In this document: positions 1 through 42,201 of the stretch, in pieces | Layout: every line of letters starts with the position of its first letter | Numbering within the stretch: the stretch's first letter is position 1 | NCBI RefSeq assembly: GCF_037975245.1 | Contig: NC_092577.1 | Location: 32,490,898-32,554,897, forward strand | Source: Apostichopus japonicus | Taxonomy: Eukaryota > Echinodermata > Holothuroidea > Aspidochirotida > Stichopodidae | Length of the DNA: 64,000 nucleotides | Direction: 5' to 3' | The notes under the pieces: generated by a model | The model's input: the letters and a program-made list of their open reading frames with translations, nothing else | What the model was told of the DNA's origin: nothing | Databases searched by the model: none | Made by a program: the position numbers and the translations under genes

Positions 1-3000
1 GTTCGATTGCATCCTATACACCACTGTATTATTAAAATGTGGCACAGGTTCTCATTCAGAGTCCCTTTTCATCAACCACCCCGGTCGAATATCTGGTAAC
101 ACCTCTGTGCATTTTTGAAATGTTGAGCTAAATATGATTGCAGTAGATTTAAACGTTGTATGCATTGCTACAAAATATGCTAGACATTAATATAATGGTC
201 ACACTCGTACAAACAGTTCAATTCGACTTTCAAAGCATCTTCCATCTATATGATAACATGTTATTGCTTAGATAAATCCTTTTTTTGAGAAAATTTGAGA
301 AATCCCATTTATCGTACTTAATTGAGAATTAATCGACGATTTCGTCATATATGTTATGACTACCGATTGAAGATGACGTCATTCTCCTGATTCTTGTTAA
401 CAAATTAAACTTTTCTCGTTTTTTCTTTTAAGAGACCAAAGAGTCGTTGATTTTAAACAACAAATATTTTCAAACCTACAACAACAACAAATTAATTGCA
501 TGCGAGTCCCACAAGTATGTCAACTTAGGCGATTATTGGCCCATCACAAAGGCCTAACCTCTCCAACCCCATTCCGCCACTTTGAGTGTACCCAATTGTT
601 GCCCACCCTCCACCCCTTGTTCTTAAAGAAGCTTTTCTGGATGCTTGGGATGGGGATAGATATTCATGTAAACACTTTTCACAGAAAATCTGGGAGATTA
701 TTTATTTTGCTTATATACTCGTAAAATATCCAATACTTAACTACTTAACTATATTTTACGCGAGGCAATGTGTGTGCGTAGCGGCCATACATACGTGTTT
801 TACCTAGATATCTTTCCTGTTCCTTCCTAACTCGTTCTATATATGTGAAGATGACTGTGTTGCAATATATAGTCAGTGTTGACGAGTCTTAAGAGAGGTG
901 CAGGGTAACTGTGTGAGGGAGGAGGGGTGGTATACTATCGGACCATGAGAGTTCAGACCCACAATGGAAGATGACGATTGTCAAGTTTCACATGCATACA
1001 CATGTATTTATCCGGTTTAACGTTTTATACCAAGAAATATTATCAGAACGCAAACAAAATAGAAATATATAAATTCTTTTCGATATTTTCTTTGAAATCC
1101 CTCAACATATATAAATGCTTCTATTTTCACTACCAGATCTCGTCCCCTCATGCACTGAGTCAATGCAGTTTTGCTTATGTATTTAAATCTCATTGTAACT
1201 AATTGATTGATCTTCTGTGTGTCTGCCTGCCTGCACTCAACAAATCTTAAAACGGCCATCAAAAATACTGTATTCTGATTGGCTGTTATGACAAACGTCT
1301 CGACCCGAGCCATCCAATTCGAATATTAAGCTGAGGAACTGTCAAGAGATCGCTGTCATTTCGGCAGTTGTTCTCAACGAAAGAACAAGTTACTGGAAGG
1401 TACCGGAAGCCTGTAACGTAACTGTAGGCTACACATTATCAAACAGTATTGTTTCGATGATACAAAACTTTCTTAAAGAACAACAACAACAAAGCGAAAA
1501 CGTTGGGGCAACACTTAGATATCAATGACATCTTTTATCGAGACTTTTAAATTGGCGTGAGTGGAATATACTTGAAAGCAGTCGTAAATTGTGTTTTATA
1601 CAAGGACCCGACGAAGACCCGACAGGACCCGACAAGTACCGAGTTTAATTCAAGGTTTATATATTTCTGATACACCATGAAAAAACCCGTCTACCGATAT
1701 TTACAAGACTTCAACTCGAAGCTATACCGCATTGAAATATTTGTCAACCAATCCTAAAGCCACGCTAGTAAATTTTCTACTGAATTCATATCTTCGATTT
1801 TTGACTTTTGCGAAAAGAAAAGTGTTTCCTATAATATTCAGTTTGCAAAGTTTCATCTACACGTTTGCCTCCTTTAAAATATACCTAAAGGAAAATATAA
1901 GCAATTTCTTGCGTTAAATAACCCAGCTGTGTACTTTAAAACTAGAAAAAGAAAAATCGCATCGACTTGCATATAGACCGTTGTCCTGCAAACTATCAGT
2001 GTTCATAGACACAGGGAATCTACAAATGATCAGTGAGAGATACGAAATTGACCATATCTACATATATATATTAATATTTTAGTGCCGTATACATCAGCTA
2101 CGGTTGGAAAAGCAAATTTTAAATATAATTCACTTTACATGTGAACTTATACAACAGGGACGGAAAAAAATCGGATCGCCTAATTTTTTTTCCTTCTTGG
2201 AATCACGAAGACACATCGATATAAAAAAAATATTCTGAATTTCATAAAGTCTTTGCCTTGTTAATGAACCACGTCTGTTAATCGTGGACACTTAATCACT
2301 TTAATGGCAGTTCTCCACTCTTAAGAGTTTTGGAAACGGTCACGTGATCTTTGATAAAGGTAAGTAGATTTTATACACCGTGAAAAATGGAATTGCATGA
2401 TATATATGGAATGAGTTGTTCATGTATCCGTGTCGTTTATTGAAATGTATCTATCGAAGATTCTCAATAGGCGACTATACGGGAGGATTTTTCAATCCGA
2501 ATAATTATTAAATATTCCAATCGAATAATTAATAATTACAATCTATTCGTATATACTTTCTCCACTCACAACACTTTTTCATGAAAAATTAGTAATAATC
2601 ATATCATTCTTAAAAAAAGTGTCTATCTTTTTTGTGGCTTCTTATTACAGCTAGAAATTACGGCTAACAAAGTGCATTGCCTTCGAGATTTTTAATATTT
2701 CAAAAAACTTCCAACTTGGTTAAAGTGAAAGCTGATTCAGTCACGCGCCGCCTTTCCAGATACATTACAATATAGTGTGATAATTAATTTAAACATTTGA
2801 TCGTTGCCTGTTTTCTTTGGTTCGTTAACAATGTGATTGGTGACTGTATAACATCACTCGAAAATAATATCACGTACCTTTATATATTCTCTATTTTTTT
2901 TTAATTAAACGCACAATGATTAATCGAAAGTTGTTAATTTTCGGAAGTCACGATTAATGAAATGAGACAATAGGTAAGTTATGAAATATGAATTCAAACC

Positions 3001-6000
3001 GAGGATTATAACTGACAATGTCTAGGAGATTTAGCTCCTTGCACAGCATAGCAATATAGTATATATACGCCAGACCACGCACAAACACACACATATCTTT
3101 TTCAGCATTGGGTGATACACAAAAACCAGCTTTTACTTACGTGAACGATTACTTATTAATATATGCAGTCATTAATTAACAACAAACTTAATTAAGGATT
3201 CAAACTGACTCAACGTAACTCTTTTTCCAAAGGTTTTTTTTTTTTTTTTTTTTTTTTCCTGGTCGTAAATTTCCCCGGCCATATTTATCATAAATTAGCT
3301 AAAAAAGTTAAATAATAATAATAACAAATCATTATCCCGCCAGAGTCAAGTATGTATTTATTTGATGTGCAGGTGGAGATGGAATAGTGCTTTAAAATTT
3401 CTCCATCACCCAATCCTTAAATTCTGAAGCCGTATGGACATTGCAACATATGAATGGCCACCTGGTTCCGAATATCCAACCAAGCAACCAAGCAGCAAAT
3501 ATTATTTCATTATCACTTTCAAGTAATTAGAACCCGCCCCCCCAACCCCCTGTCTGTAATTTCGTGTTTATTGGTTCCTTACGAGTGTCACTAAGTAAAT
3601 CATATTAGAAAGTTAATAGAAGTAATTTTTATGTTTAAAAAAAAAAAACTGCAAGATTTTGCAATCTATATAGCATTTAACTTTTCTTGCCAATAAAGTA
3701 AATAGTTTTCACGTTCAATGAGTCCATGGTATATGTCTCCATGGAATTGAAATTGTCGTTATCTGTCACATTTCTATGTTATGGAGAGAGAAAAAAACTG
3801 TTCAAAATGTGCTTTTCTACCGCCAAAGCCTGATTATATAGCGAGGCATTAATGGAATTGTTCGATTCGTTGAGATTTTCAGTTATAGTATATTATTGAC
3901 ATGTGATTCCAAACAGTTTAAAAACAAATCAATTATGCCTACGTCATAGACGTTGGAGCCGGAGGAAGCACAGATGACACCCTCCCCCTCCCCACCACTA
4001 CAACTGATAAACCAGTAAAATACCCCTCTTCATAAATTACAAACACTCTTTGTTTTTTTAGTAAAAATTTATTCGTGTCATATTTGTTAGTAAACTGTGA
4101 TCTGTTGTTCTGTAATTCATTTGTTGTCATTAAATTAATAGGGCCACTTGGTATATACTTAAAATTGTCCCCTTTTGTGAAGAAATGAAAACGTAATTAC
4201 AATTGTGCACTTGTTACCGAAAAGCATTGAAATACTGGATTTTATGGTGCACAAAAGGATTCAGTGTGTCAGGAAAATTCGTGTCTTCATTTTATGGTTT
4301 GCCCTCCATAATACATCAAAATCACATGACCCCATGCATGTCACTCGACGTTTGCACCCCTTCTCCATGCTCGCCTCGGATTCCATTCTCATCCTCCGTC
4401 AACTTTCTACTTATTTTAGAGTGTTTTAAATCATTCTAGCTATAATGAAGTGTCTGCTGATGATAAATTAAGAATCAATTGGTTTATAAAAGAATTATTG
4501 CCAAAGAAATCAAAACTGTTACCTATAAGTATGTGATGTTTACAAAGTTGGAAGTCTCTTTCCTCTATCTTTTCTAACGTAACATGCTCCATTTATTTTA
4601 ACGCTTCTTGAGGTTACAAATGTAAGTTTCGGACACCCCCCGCCCCCCACCCTCGACCCTTTCCAGTAGTTCTTGTCGTTGAAGGAAGTAGTGAAAAGTT
4701 TAGTTCAAAATCTAAGACAGGCTTGACCCACATCGCCAAAGCTGTATAGTTACGATATATTAAATCTATACCTTATTTTTGACCATTTGTGGGGGAAAAA
4801 TTGATTTACGATCGAAAGGTTTATTTTTAGACAACTATAATTCCAACGATGCTATAACTGCACACATCAGGGAAGCACTGTTTCATTCCGCCTTTATTAG
4901 AATCATGCGTAACAACGAGAACACGAACACGCTCAATATTCGACATCAAACATTTTCAGTGGAAAAATGTAAGAACAATTAGCGAATGTGAAGGAGACCA
5001 ATACAAGACCGTTCAAAGAGACATTACGGCCTATACATTGTTAAGTATTCTAACTATAGGGCGGCCAAAACCTTGAAAAACTGAGTTCATTTCCACAAAA
5101 ATAATCTCTGAAGTAAATGGATGGGTTCTTATCAACGGAATTTGGGAATATTCAACCCTCACCCACCCCCCACCCAACCGCCTGACCCCAACCCACCCGA
5201 CCCCAACCGTAACGAATTAGACAAGTACGCTATAATATAGCTCTTGTTTCTTGAAAGTAAGGAAATCTTTTTTAAAAAATCGCCCCAAAAACGCTACATG
5301 TTTTATTTACTACTCTTATAGAGACATTGTCCGTTCTGACGTCAGAGATGTATAGGATTCGAAATTTCAATCGAAAATATATTTGATTGAATTATATTCA
5401 ATCTGTGTATAACCATATGGTAGCCATTTATTGCGTCGTTCTTCGTCAAGACAACCAAAGCTCTCTGCGTTTTTTTGCGCTAATCAGCGGTCAACACCAA
5501 ATGAATATTAATGCTTGGATTTTATTCGATTCTTAACTTTTCGTCCGCAGACAATTTTTGATACTTTATAGGATGTTCACATTTAAATGGCAAATGGAAC
5601 AAAACGATAATTTTGTGGCTTATAATTCATGTTTCGAAATGAAGGTGTAAACTGGTCAAGCTAATGACATAAATTTTGTAATTTGGGGATTTCTTATCTC
5701 AAGCATCGAAAACAAAATATTGAGAAATGTCGGCCAGCTTGAACCGAAGTCGACAGAACGTTAATCAAACTCTATGATAAAGTAACGTTACGTTAATAAA
5801 CCTAACATAAACAGCTGAGACAAAATGCCGACGTCACACTGACGTCAGAATGTAGTACAAAATATACAAAGCGAAGTAAAATTTATATACCTGTTTTGTT
5901 CTAATTCTGCATTTTGTTATATATGGCTCAAAATAGATTGGATTCATTTTCCAAGCCATAAAATATGAAAGGATTATTGATGAAACCGCATCACATTACC

Positions 6001-8321
6001 TATCTGACGATGAAGGGTAGAGAAAGGGGGTCGCCTAGTCCCCCAAATATATGATTAAAGTGTTCCATTAAGTCACACCATATAAAATTCACATAGGTGA
6101 ATAACTGACTTACTTATAAGATTCTTTTGAATTTTCGAAGTCAACTATTCTTTTTTTTTAATTGTCTTGCTTTATTTTATGCATTTATGAAATTGTTTAT
6201 CGCATACGTAATTTGATTAAACTACCCTCTCTGATGTTCCTATAAGTCTACCTCAATTTATAAATTTTTGCTTAAAAAAAGCAACTTTCGGACACTTTCG
6301 ACAGAGCAGATGGAAACCATGTCTTTGGTAGAATACGTTAATCTAACTATGTTTATTTTTCAAAGCCTTTGGGGTCACAATGTGTCTATCTGGTGATAAA
6401 AGCTTTTAGTCTATAGTTTGAGTTTTTAGTTCTAAACCTGTTTACTTAAAAAGCAGATTTTCTTAGGGGCTTGAAAATATATCAAAAGAATTTGCGATTT
6501 GTTCCAAATACCTCCTTGAACAAACATATTAAGCCGCCAATATTTTATGCAATCGATAACCAGGTAGATATTTTACTTCAATTTTCTATTTTTTTTTCCT
6601 GTAAGAAAGATATATATATATAAAAAAAGAAGAATAAAGACAAAAATCAATGCAGAAAATTAAGAAATTGGGATAAATTTTCCAAAAGTAGTTAAAACAA
6701 TTAAAATCTATCGCTGGGTGACATTCGTTGCACCTGCGCTGAATTAAATTAGATCCATTCGCTCTTAAACTTTCCTATTCAGAGAATGATAGCATAAAAT
6801 CGATTCTGATTTTCAGCTAACAATTTGGTAAATGTCAATAAATTTCATACAAAGGATCGCAGTCGTTTCTTATCCGCGAACGCAAAGGATGAGTGGCGTG
6901 TGAAAGGGGAGAAGAGCGGAGCGGGAAAGGGGGCATCGTTTCTCCGGGGCAAAAATATATCACTCCTCCGGGCTCGGTATACCCCTTCCACAAATATTCA
7001 TATCCCTAACTTTATAAGCAGGGTATTTGTGTTGAAAATGAAATTAAAAAATAACCCTAACCCCTAACTGATTCTGGGGCTAATTTGTTTCTGTGTGATC
7101 CTTTGTTCCACCCAACCACTGTTCCTCTCTTTCTCTCATAGGCAGTACATTGCCCTGAGATAGCCTGTATTACAGTGGTTAATGCGGCGGACAAGATGCC
7201 ATGTTTACGATGTAATGCAAAATTGTTTCACCAAAATACACATATCCGGCGCCAGAAACACACTGTATACAACATCCATTTTTTTTTTTATCTATCTATA
7301 CTTAAGAAACACTCCAACTTGCACTTTTCACAATTTTTCAACTAATGTACTTTCGAAAGGGTGATAGATTATCAAGAGACGCCATCATTTTCAATAAAAA
7401 TTAAAATAATGAAAAACTAATTCTGTTGATTTCTACAACTTTTTACGTGTTACGAATTCTTAATGCGTACTCAGGCCAATTGAGTTTAAAACGACGACAC
7501 TTTTTTTTCTCTCTCGAAAATAATGTCATATAAAGTCGAAGTAAACGCAAGATTTGACACGAAATTTCCTCGCAAGATACGCGGAATGACAAACAGGATA
7601 GATAAGTATACATTTAACGGAAAAGTAAAAGCAAGTCCGTCGAGAGTTGTATGTATACTACGCATGAATTCTTGGTAACATGTAGGATACGCCTTGCGTA
7701 CTATTCTCTTGCGGTATACACTCGTTCAGCTATTGCTGGTTAATAACCGCAAACGCATATATACCCGGTATGCAAGCACCCGCACATTATAGCTGTTCTT
7801 TTGAACGTCTCTCCTCTTGTACTACGTCCCGTATGAAGTACACGTGGCCTTAAGAATATGCATACCTCTTATTGCAGCTACGGGAAATCACTCGTCGATG
7901 TTTGTCAACTTTTATTCAATTGTTTGTTATCGCGGTTGATTCCCTCCCTCCCCACCCCCTTATTTTCTATAGCTGATACAATGACTCGATGGCCAAATGA
8001 TAAGTGACATATTTAATGACGTCATTTGACACCTTCGAAGAGTACCACCAGTGTGTTCAAGGGTTCTTATACTGTGAATAAGCAGAAGAAAAAATAAATA
8101 TATATATATTGCAATGAACTTTATTATATCATGACTATTTCTATCGTTTTAAAAGAAATACATTCTGTGAAGTCAATGACCTTTATGTTTGGTTATTTCT
8201 AAATAGTACTTCTCAAAATTGGCAATTGGATTCGTGTTGGACGCCATCCACAGGTTTCCTGTTGTTTGTATACTGTATGTGAAGTCTCAACAGAACATTA
8301 ACTTAGTTCATAGTCATTAGA

Positions 8322-8326
<5 letters not shown>
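1..8326. other. Gene-free stretch, no recognised feature
   Basis: AT-rich sequence with stops in all frames; the longest open frames are under 100 codons and none shows a recognisable domain or a chain of in-frame splice sites. It contains a T-run near 3235-3257, scattered short C-runs (for example 4636-4650 and 5160-5210), and CRE-like TGACGTCA-type palindromes near 5337 and 5830. It may hold distal regulatory DNA or 5' non-coding exons of the receptor gene starting at 13862, but nothing proves this. Confidence 0.6.

Positions 8327-8377
<51 letters not shown>
8327..8377. repeat. (TA)n microsatellite
   Basis: Uninterrupted AT dinucleotide run that directly abuts the CAGG end of the transposon at 8378. 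The same dinucleotide continues on the other side of the element (10220-10231), so the element probably inserted into this microsatellite and the exact target-site duplication cannot be read. Confidence 0.95.
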
Positions 8378-8380
<3 letters not shown>

Positions 8381-10219
8381 GCGCGTATCCAGGATTTTCT
8401 AACCCGGGGGGCGCGAATTACCATCTAAGCGGAGCGCCACCATCGGTTGGCGCGGAGCGTACAGGAAAATTTTTGGTTTTGATACCCCCCAGATCACCGG
8501 AAATGGCACTTCTCGGGCTTGAAAATGAGCAACCAGATGTACACTTTTGCCTGAGAACCAAGTATTTCCCAAAAGTTTTTTCCATCCATAACCTCTTTGA
8601 AGATTGTCACCAGTCACACATGATGTTCGACCTGATTGCATGTCCTATGGATCATTGCTTTTGTAGGTTATTCTACGTCACGGCCCACAATATCCGAAAG
8701 CCCCACTTTTCAAGGTTTTAAGCCCATTACTTGTTGAGAATTTGAAAATTCACTTTTCTCGTGAATAAAATCACTTGAAAACATACCCATAATGTTGCAG
8801 AAAATTCAATCTATAGACAACCAATATAGAAAAACCTCCTTGAACCCCTAACAGACAGGTGAAAATTGAACGAGTAGAGGAAAGTATGATGAAGAATGTT
8901 GGTGATGAAATTTTGGAAAATTCCGACACAGTTAATTTATTGGTGTAGAAATATTGCAACCTCTTATAATGGCTTTTACAAAACTTGGTTGAAGGAACAG
9001 AAAAATAGCAGATATTTCCGATATCAGGTATATATATCGAAACCGAAGACTTCACTCATAGGCGTAGGTCCCGTAGGAGGCGGGGGCTGCAGCCCCCCCC
9101 CCCCCCCCGCAATTGTTTTCCCTTTTTTCGGGCACCTACTGAAAGAAAAATAAATAGCAATGAATAGCTTAAAATGATCTCCTTGGTAATTGAAATAAAG
9201 TTGTAAGCTTGGCCGACATTACTACTGTAAAAGAGAGTTTTGACATTGCATGGATCTGTATGGTTTTTCTCCATCTACATAAGACATTTGGTTGTTTACA
9301 TTAGCATCATCCGGCGGTATACTGTGGAACTTTGACGGACCGTGCGGTACACGATGCCATACAATGTAATGAGCGATCTTGCCTATATGATATTGGCATC
9401 GATATGTTGAATGCGCGCTTCGCGCGCGAAAAATTTTGACTTTTTTTTCGGGCAAGGTCATTACAGCCCCCAAATCCAATCTGGCTCCTACGCCTTTGAC
9501 TACACACATTGACAGTTTTTGAGGCTGTTCATCGTGGAACATGCATTTCAATGCTCATTGATATGATGTTATATCTGCTCTTTGCTTTACAAATTCGAAC
9601 AGGCGTGTAGCGAGTAATTGCCAAGGGAGGGCGAAGCCTGTAGGCAAACTATCTAAGCGAAGCGCCACCATGAGTTGGCGCGAAGCGTACAAGAAAAATT
9701 TTGGCCGAAAATGCCTCCCAGATCGCTGGAAATGACACTTCCCAGGCCTTGTAAGTTGCATCTAAGCATTGTCTATTTTGAAATTACTAGCGATGTCATA
9801 AAGAAAATTTGCTCGGGAGGGGGGGGGGCGGTCGCCCCCTTCCCGAAATGCGTTATGTTCCCCGACGACTCGGTCGAGTTCAAGTACATTAGTGAGAGAG
9901 GAAAAACGGAAACGTCAAAAATGGAGTTTTCGGGGTAAGGGGTAGGGTGAGGCGCACACCCCCTCCGTAATCCTTGATCTGTCACTGGCTACCCTGTGTA
10001 TATAATAGGGATCTTTCTCTTCCCGAGGTCTTGGCTATCTTCTACTCCCTCCTTTTCTCCTTTTTCTCTCTTTTTTCTTTTTCTTTTTCTTTTCCCTTCC
10101 TTCCTCTCCTCCTTTTCTTTTTCCCCCTCCTTTTCCCTTTTTTCTTCTCTTTTTTTTTCTCTCCTCTTTTCCTTACCCGGGGGGCGCGCGCCCCCAACGC
10201 CCCCCTGGATACGCACCTG
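8378..10219 (+). mobile_element. 1.84-kb non-autonomous hAT-like element, copy 1
   Basis: The element begins CAGGCGCGTATCCAGG and ends with the inverted form CCTGGATACGCACCTG, so it has terminal inverted repeats of about 16 bp with one mismatch. No transposase frame is present; the small open frames inside are not conserved coding sequence. Inside are a block resembling a separate CATAGGCGTAGG-ended MITE (about 9057-9498), a block shared with the small element at 19089 (about 9600-9800), and a long polypyrimidine tract (10041-10175). A second copy lies in opposite orientation at 15505-17306. The CAGG ends fit hAT-type elements, but superfamily assignment is inference. Confidence 0.85.
10041..10175. 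repeat. Polypyrimidine tract inside transposon copy 1
   Basis: About 135 bp of nearly pure C/T on the plus strand, close to the right terminal repeat. The matching polypurine tract is in the inverted copy at about 15552-15680, so it is an intrinsic part of the element and not a local expansion. Confidence 0.9.
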
Positions 10220-11082
10220 ATATATATATATCATTTGACGTTAAAATGTATTAATGTACATATATTGTACATAAATTATATTAATGTACATATTCCTGTA
10301 CTTATAAGCCCTAAAGGAGCATCCTGAGCCGCAAATCACTACCAATCAAAATATTATTTTATTTGTTGGACTGAAAAACCCTTAATTTATGCTCAGCTTC
10401 ATCCATTAAAGCATGTAAGACACATCTGGTTATCGCGTCATCTCCACCCCCCCCCCTCCACACACACACAAACTGACACCCATGCTCACCGTCACGGGCA
10501 ATACATCAGGCGACTTCAAATCTTCAAGATGTAAAAGTCAATTTCAAATTATTTTCACTCAATATACATTCGAAACTTTGAGTGCAATCGAATCATCTCG
10601 TAACAGTGAAGTTAATAAGTGAGTTTCCTGTATGTAACCCATGCCGTTTCGATTTCCATTCGCGCATGCGCACCGTTAGTATTGGATTATTAAGAACAAA
10701 GGGTCTTTCGTCTTTGTCTTCGTAAGTCGTTTGTTTTTTTCTTCGTTCCTTTCATCATCTTCAGACGTAATGCAAAATTTTGGGTAATAAAATAACCCTT
10801 TGTGCAACAACAGTTTAAGCGCAAATTTCCTGTCTTTTGTTAAAAAGAAAACATGTTATTAACCGTTAATAAGTACAAATGATTAGTCTGTGTGTCTTGG
10901 ACAAACCCGTCAATGGTTATTGGATAATGAATTATAGCAACGGGAACAATTTAAACAAATTATCAGCGATTATATAAGGTGGCTATAATCGTCCTATGTA
11001 ATTAACTACAAAGTAATTATCTTTTGTAGTTGGTATCCAGTACTCCTGGAAAGTAACTTATGTTTATATTTATATTACGATT

Positions 11083-11154
11083 TTCATTTATATATATATA
11101 TATATATCTATATATATATATATATATATCTATATATATATATCTATATATATC

Positions 11155-11191
<37 letters not shown>

Positions 11192-11197
11192 TAATAT

Positions 11198-11236
<39 letters not shown>

Positions 11237-11252
11237 GATATATATATATATC

Positions 11253-11283
<31 letters not shown>

Positions 11284-11285
11284 AT

Positions 11286-11369
<84 letters not shown>
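11083..11369. repeat. Interrupted (TA)n microsatellite, about 290 bp
   Basis: Long AT dinucleotide tract interrupted by C, G and single-base phase slips. The repetitive Tyr-Ile open frames across it on the minus strand are an artefact of the dinucleotide repeat. Confidence 0.95.
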
Positions 11370-11372
<3 letters not shown>

Positions 11373-13679
11373 TGTGCATGTGTAGGCGTCCGGAAATTCC
11401 ACTGTATTTGACATGTTAATGCCACAGTAAGATTTTTATGGAGGGAGACGTTGGAATTGATATACTGTTGTAAATCATACGCGAAGTGAGCCATGCAATA
11501 ATCTAAATGTTATAGTCGATCACCTGCCAGTGATAGAAAACCTATGTTTATGTAGCCTTTTCCATCAATTCTATGGGGCTGTTTTGTGTGTGTCGTTGTG
11601 TGTGATACAGGGCACACATCTATACTACAATCGTGCGATGACGAAGTTTTAATAACACCGCGTGACCAGAAGTCTGACTATTCAAGGGTTTTCTGAGATA
11701 TCCTGCATAATTTTGCTGATTTTGATGTGGGTTGTGTGACTCCCATGTAGTATCCGTATACTGGGCATTAGTTGACACGCCGGAGAGGCCAAGGACCCCC
11801 TCCCCCCACTTTCACCCCCATCTCCAAGAGGCAACATCGAGAAGAATACTGTGTGTGGAGTAACTGCGTGAAAGTAAGGAAGAGTTTAGGCGAGGCTTGC
11901 ATCATTGTGACAAATATTGAGTGAGAGGAATAAACATGAGTAAAATGCCTTTGTGAAATTGAAAACTATTTTCAAACCCCCGCATAAAACAAAAACCATT
12001 ACGAACAATGCGAAGTAACATGTACATAAACTAAACAGGCAGTTATTTCAAGCAAATGTTAATATCTCAAGTTGGCAGTAAAGTAATCTTACCCCCCCCC
12101 CCCCCTCTGCCCCTTTGCAACCATATTCTCTTATTCTAAGAAGCTATTTGCGTCCATGCAAATAGGGGTATCATGGATACGGAAGTTGCGTAAGAATGGG
12201 AATAGGGAAAGAGGTGTTCTATCGAGTCCCAAAAGTAAAATTCGGAAATATCTAAACAAGTAAAAAATTAACAATAGTAAACAAGAAAATAATAATCAAA
12301 CAAAATTTTCAAGTGTAAAAGATGTGCCAGGTATATCAATGCACATGTGACAGCCTATCATACGAAATATATGCACACTTGATACAGAAATTCATGATCC
12401 ACTCACATGCATGACGTTGTCCTATAACGGCCTGAATTGTTGCTTGTTTTAGTTGTTATAAAGTCATTGTGTCTTCATGGCGAAACAATTGTTATTCCTT
12501 GGTTACACAACAACGAGGACTTGAAATACGGTAACGTCATGGCGACCCTTATTCGATTATGTTGTCTGTCTTACTGTCTGTGCGCCTTGCTAATTGCCTG
12601 GTGATTGTTGCTTTTGTTTTTGCTCGGTTGTTCCATGGCGAAGCTTGAATGACCAAAATAAAAGAGCCCCTCTTATCTCGGCAGAGCATTTTCAGTTGTT
12701 TCTATTAGCCTACATATCACGTTATAATGTACATGCTTGTTTAAATTATTAATATACGCTCTTTTTTCTTCTTCTCCCTCTTATTTTCCCCTTCGATTTG
12801 CATGTAGTATAATTACTGTCATTATGTTCTAATCAACCTCACACCCACACATGTACAAGCTTATACGCATGCAGAAACTTTTTTTAACTTTTAACTCTCT
12901 TGTCATCACGTCTAGCAGATTTTAGGGCGATGTGTTTCGTGACAAATTTGCACTGAGTTATAGCACTATCAGACGCTAAATAGGCTGGAACTGGGCAATT
13001 AATTGGCCTAGTGCAGTGGTCATCTTTCGAAAAGACGAAATCTGTACACTAGGGGTCGTGATGGAATAAAGTGAAATCGACTAAAGTTGACCGTGAGCTT
13101 AGTGACGCTGTGTTTGTTATTGTAAACCGACTTGGGGTAAACAAAGAGATATTACTTGTCAAGGGTAACGTACGCTGGCAGGATTTAGGGCCTCTTAAAC
13201 TTACTCGTATCGTTTAAGTTGACTGCATACTCGCGAGTCACATTATTAAGGAAAGGAGGCCTTTCCTGATCCAGGTCACGGGTATAAACTTGCTGCAAAT
13301 TTATTTTCGTTCCCACCAATGTAGAGATTAATTCATCTAATAGAGGGCGTTTTACCACTTTGTCAACGTAAAAGAGTTATCGTGCTTCTGTATATATAAA
13401 GAGTATGTGTATGCCATAATCTATTATTCGAAGTGGCATTTTTTGTCCACATCACGCCAATTACTACATAAAACTAACAACAACAAATTACATAGATATC
13501 ACAAAAACAACGAACGGTTAGACACAGACAAGCTCTGCTAGAGAAAATCAGAGTTTTTTTTTTTTAAACAGCGAAAGGAAATGAAAGACAAGATTGGTAA
13601 ACACATCCGTAGCATTGACGAACAATATGTACACGGGTCAGTACAAACTTGCGATATATCGAGGAATAGTCACAGCCTG

Positions 13680-13687
13680 TATATAAA
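13680..13687 (+). promoter_or_regulatory. Possible TATA box of the receptor gene
   Basis: TATATAAA, about 175 bp upstream of the first ATG at 13862, leaving room for a 5' UTR of roughly 150 nt. AT-rich motifs are common here, so this is weak evidence; transcript ends would decide. Confidence 0.3.
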
Positions 13688-13861
13688 GGAATGTACGTTA
13701 AAATGTATAAACTTCACGTGTATGTCATTTTTTATTATTACTTTGGCAGATATGTGAAGGCCCATATGAGCATCCGTATTCTCTCACCTCAGTTTTTGTG
13801 AGTACCTCACGCTGGTCTTGGAGTGGATTTTGGAGCCGTTCAGAGCAGCAAAAGAGTAACC

Positions 13862-41630
<27,769 letters not shown>

Positions 41631-42195
41631 AATGTGTCCACGACGCTCAATAGACTTGGCCAGTTTCAGACAAAAGTGAGATGCAGACGTTTTAAAACAG
41701 GAACCGTATATTTATTGGAAATATGATTTTTACATCATCTTTCACATATATTTCTTCCTCGGGAGGCGAATGGGACGGATGAGGCGGAGGGGGAGGGGGG
41801 GGGGGGTGTCGATAGCAAAACGGACCATCCATCTCTCTCCACCATATAGTTACAGCCTGCCGTGGACACGCGACCATCTGACCTGTTTAATAGGTATCAA
41901 TCTGTCTGCCTTTTGGTAATCGTGTTTTGTCATAGGTCTGAGTATTTGAAGGAGACACGCACCAAACCATCATCATTAGTCTAAGAGATGAAGATAACTT
42001 TCTTGAACAAAGTCCCCCCACCCCCCACCCCCACCCCCCCCCCAAAAATAAGCAAATCGTCTTCTGTTTGAGAGATATCACAGACTTAATGTTCAAGTCT
42101 AAATATGACATTATTGAACCGGTTAACTTTGACAAATAGAAACGGTTATTTTCTGTAATGGAAATATGTTTTTGGCAATATCTAAAATCTAACAT

Positions 42196-42201
42196 AATAA
42201 A
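42196..42201 (+). terminator. Possible poly(A) signal of the receptor gene
   Basis: AATAAA about 565 bp after the receptor stop codon. It is the best match I noticed in this stretch, but cDNA 3' ends would be needed. Confidence 0.3.

Larger units (their letters stand above)
10220..13861. other. Gene-free stretch before the receptor start codon
   Basis: No coding signal recognised. It holds the large AT microsatellite at 11083-11369 and several short C-runs. A TATA-like site at 13680 is the only promoter-like motif I would point to. The last part presumably contains the promoter and 5' UTR of the receptor gene. Confidence 0.6.

Noticed and set aside
11017-11494. Three overlapping Tyr-Ile-rich minus-strand frames
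   Set aside because: Products of the AT dinucleotide microsatellite.
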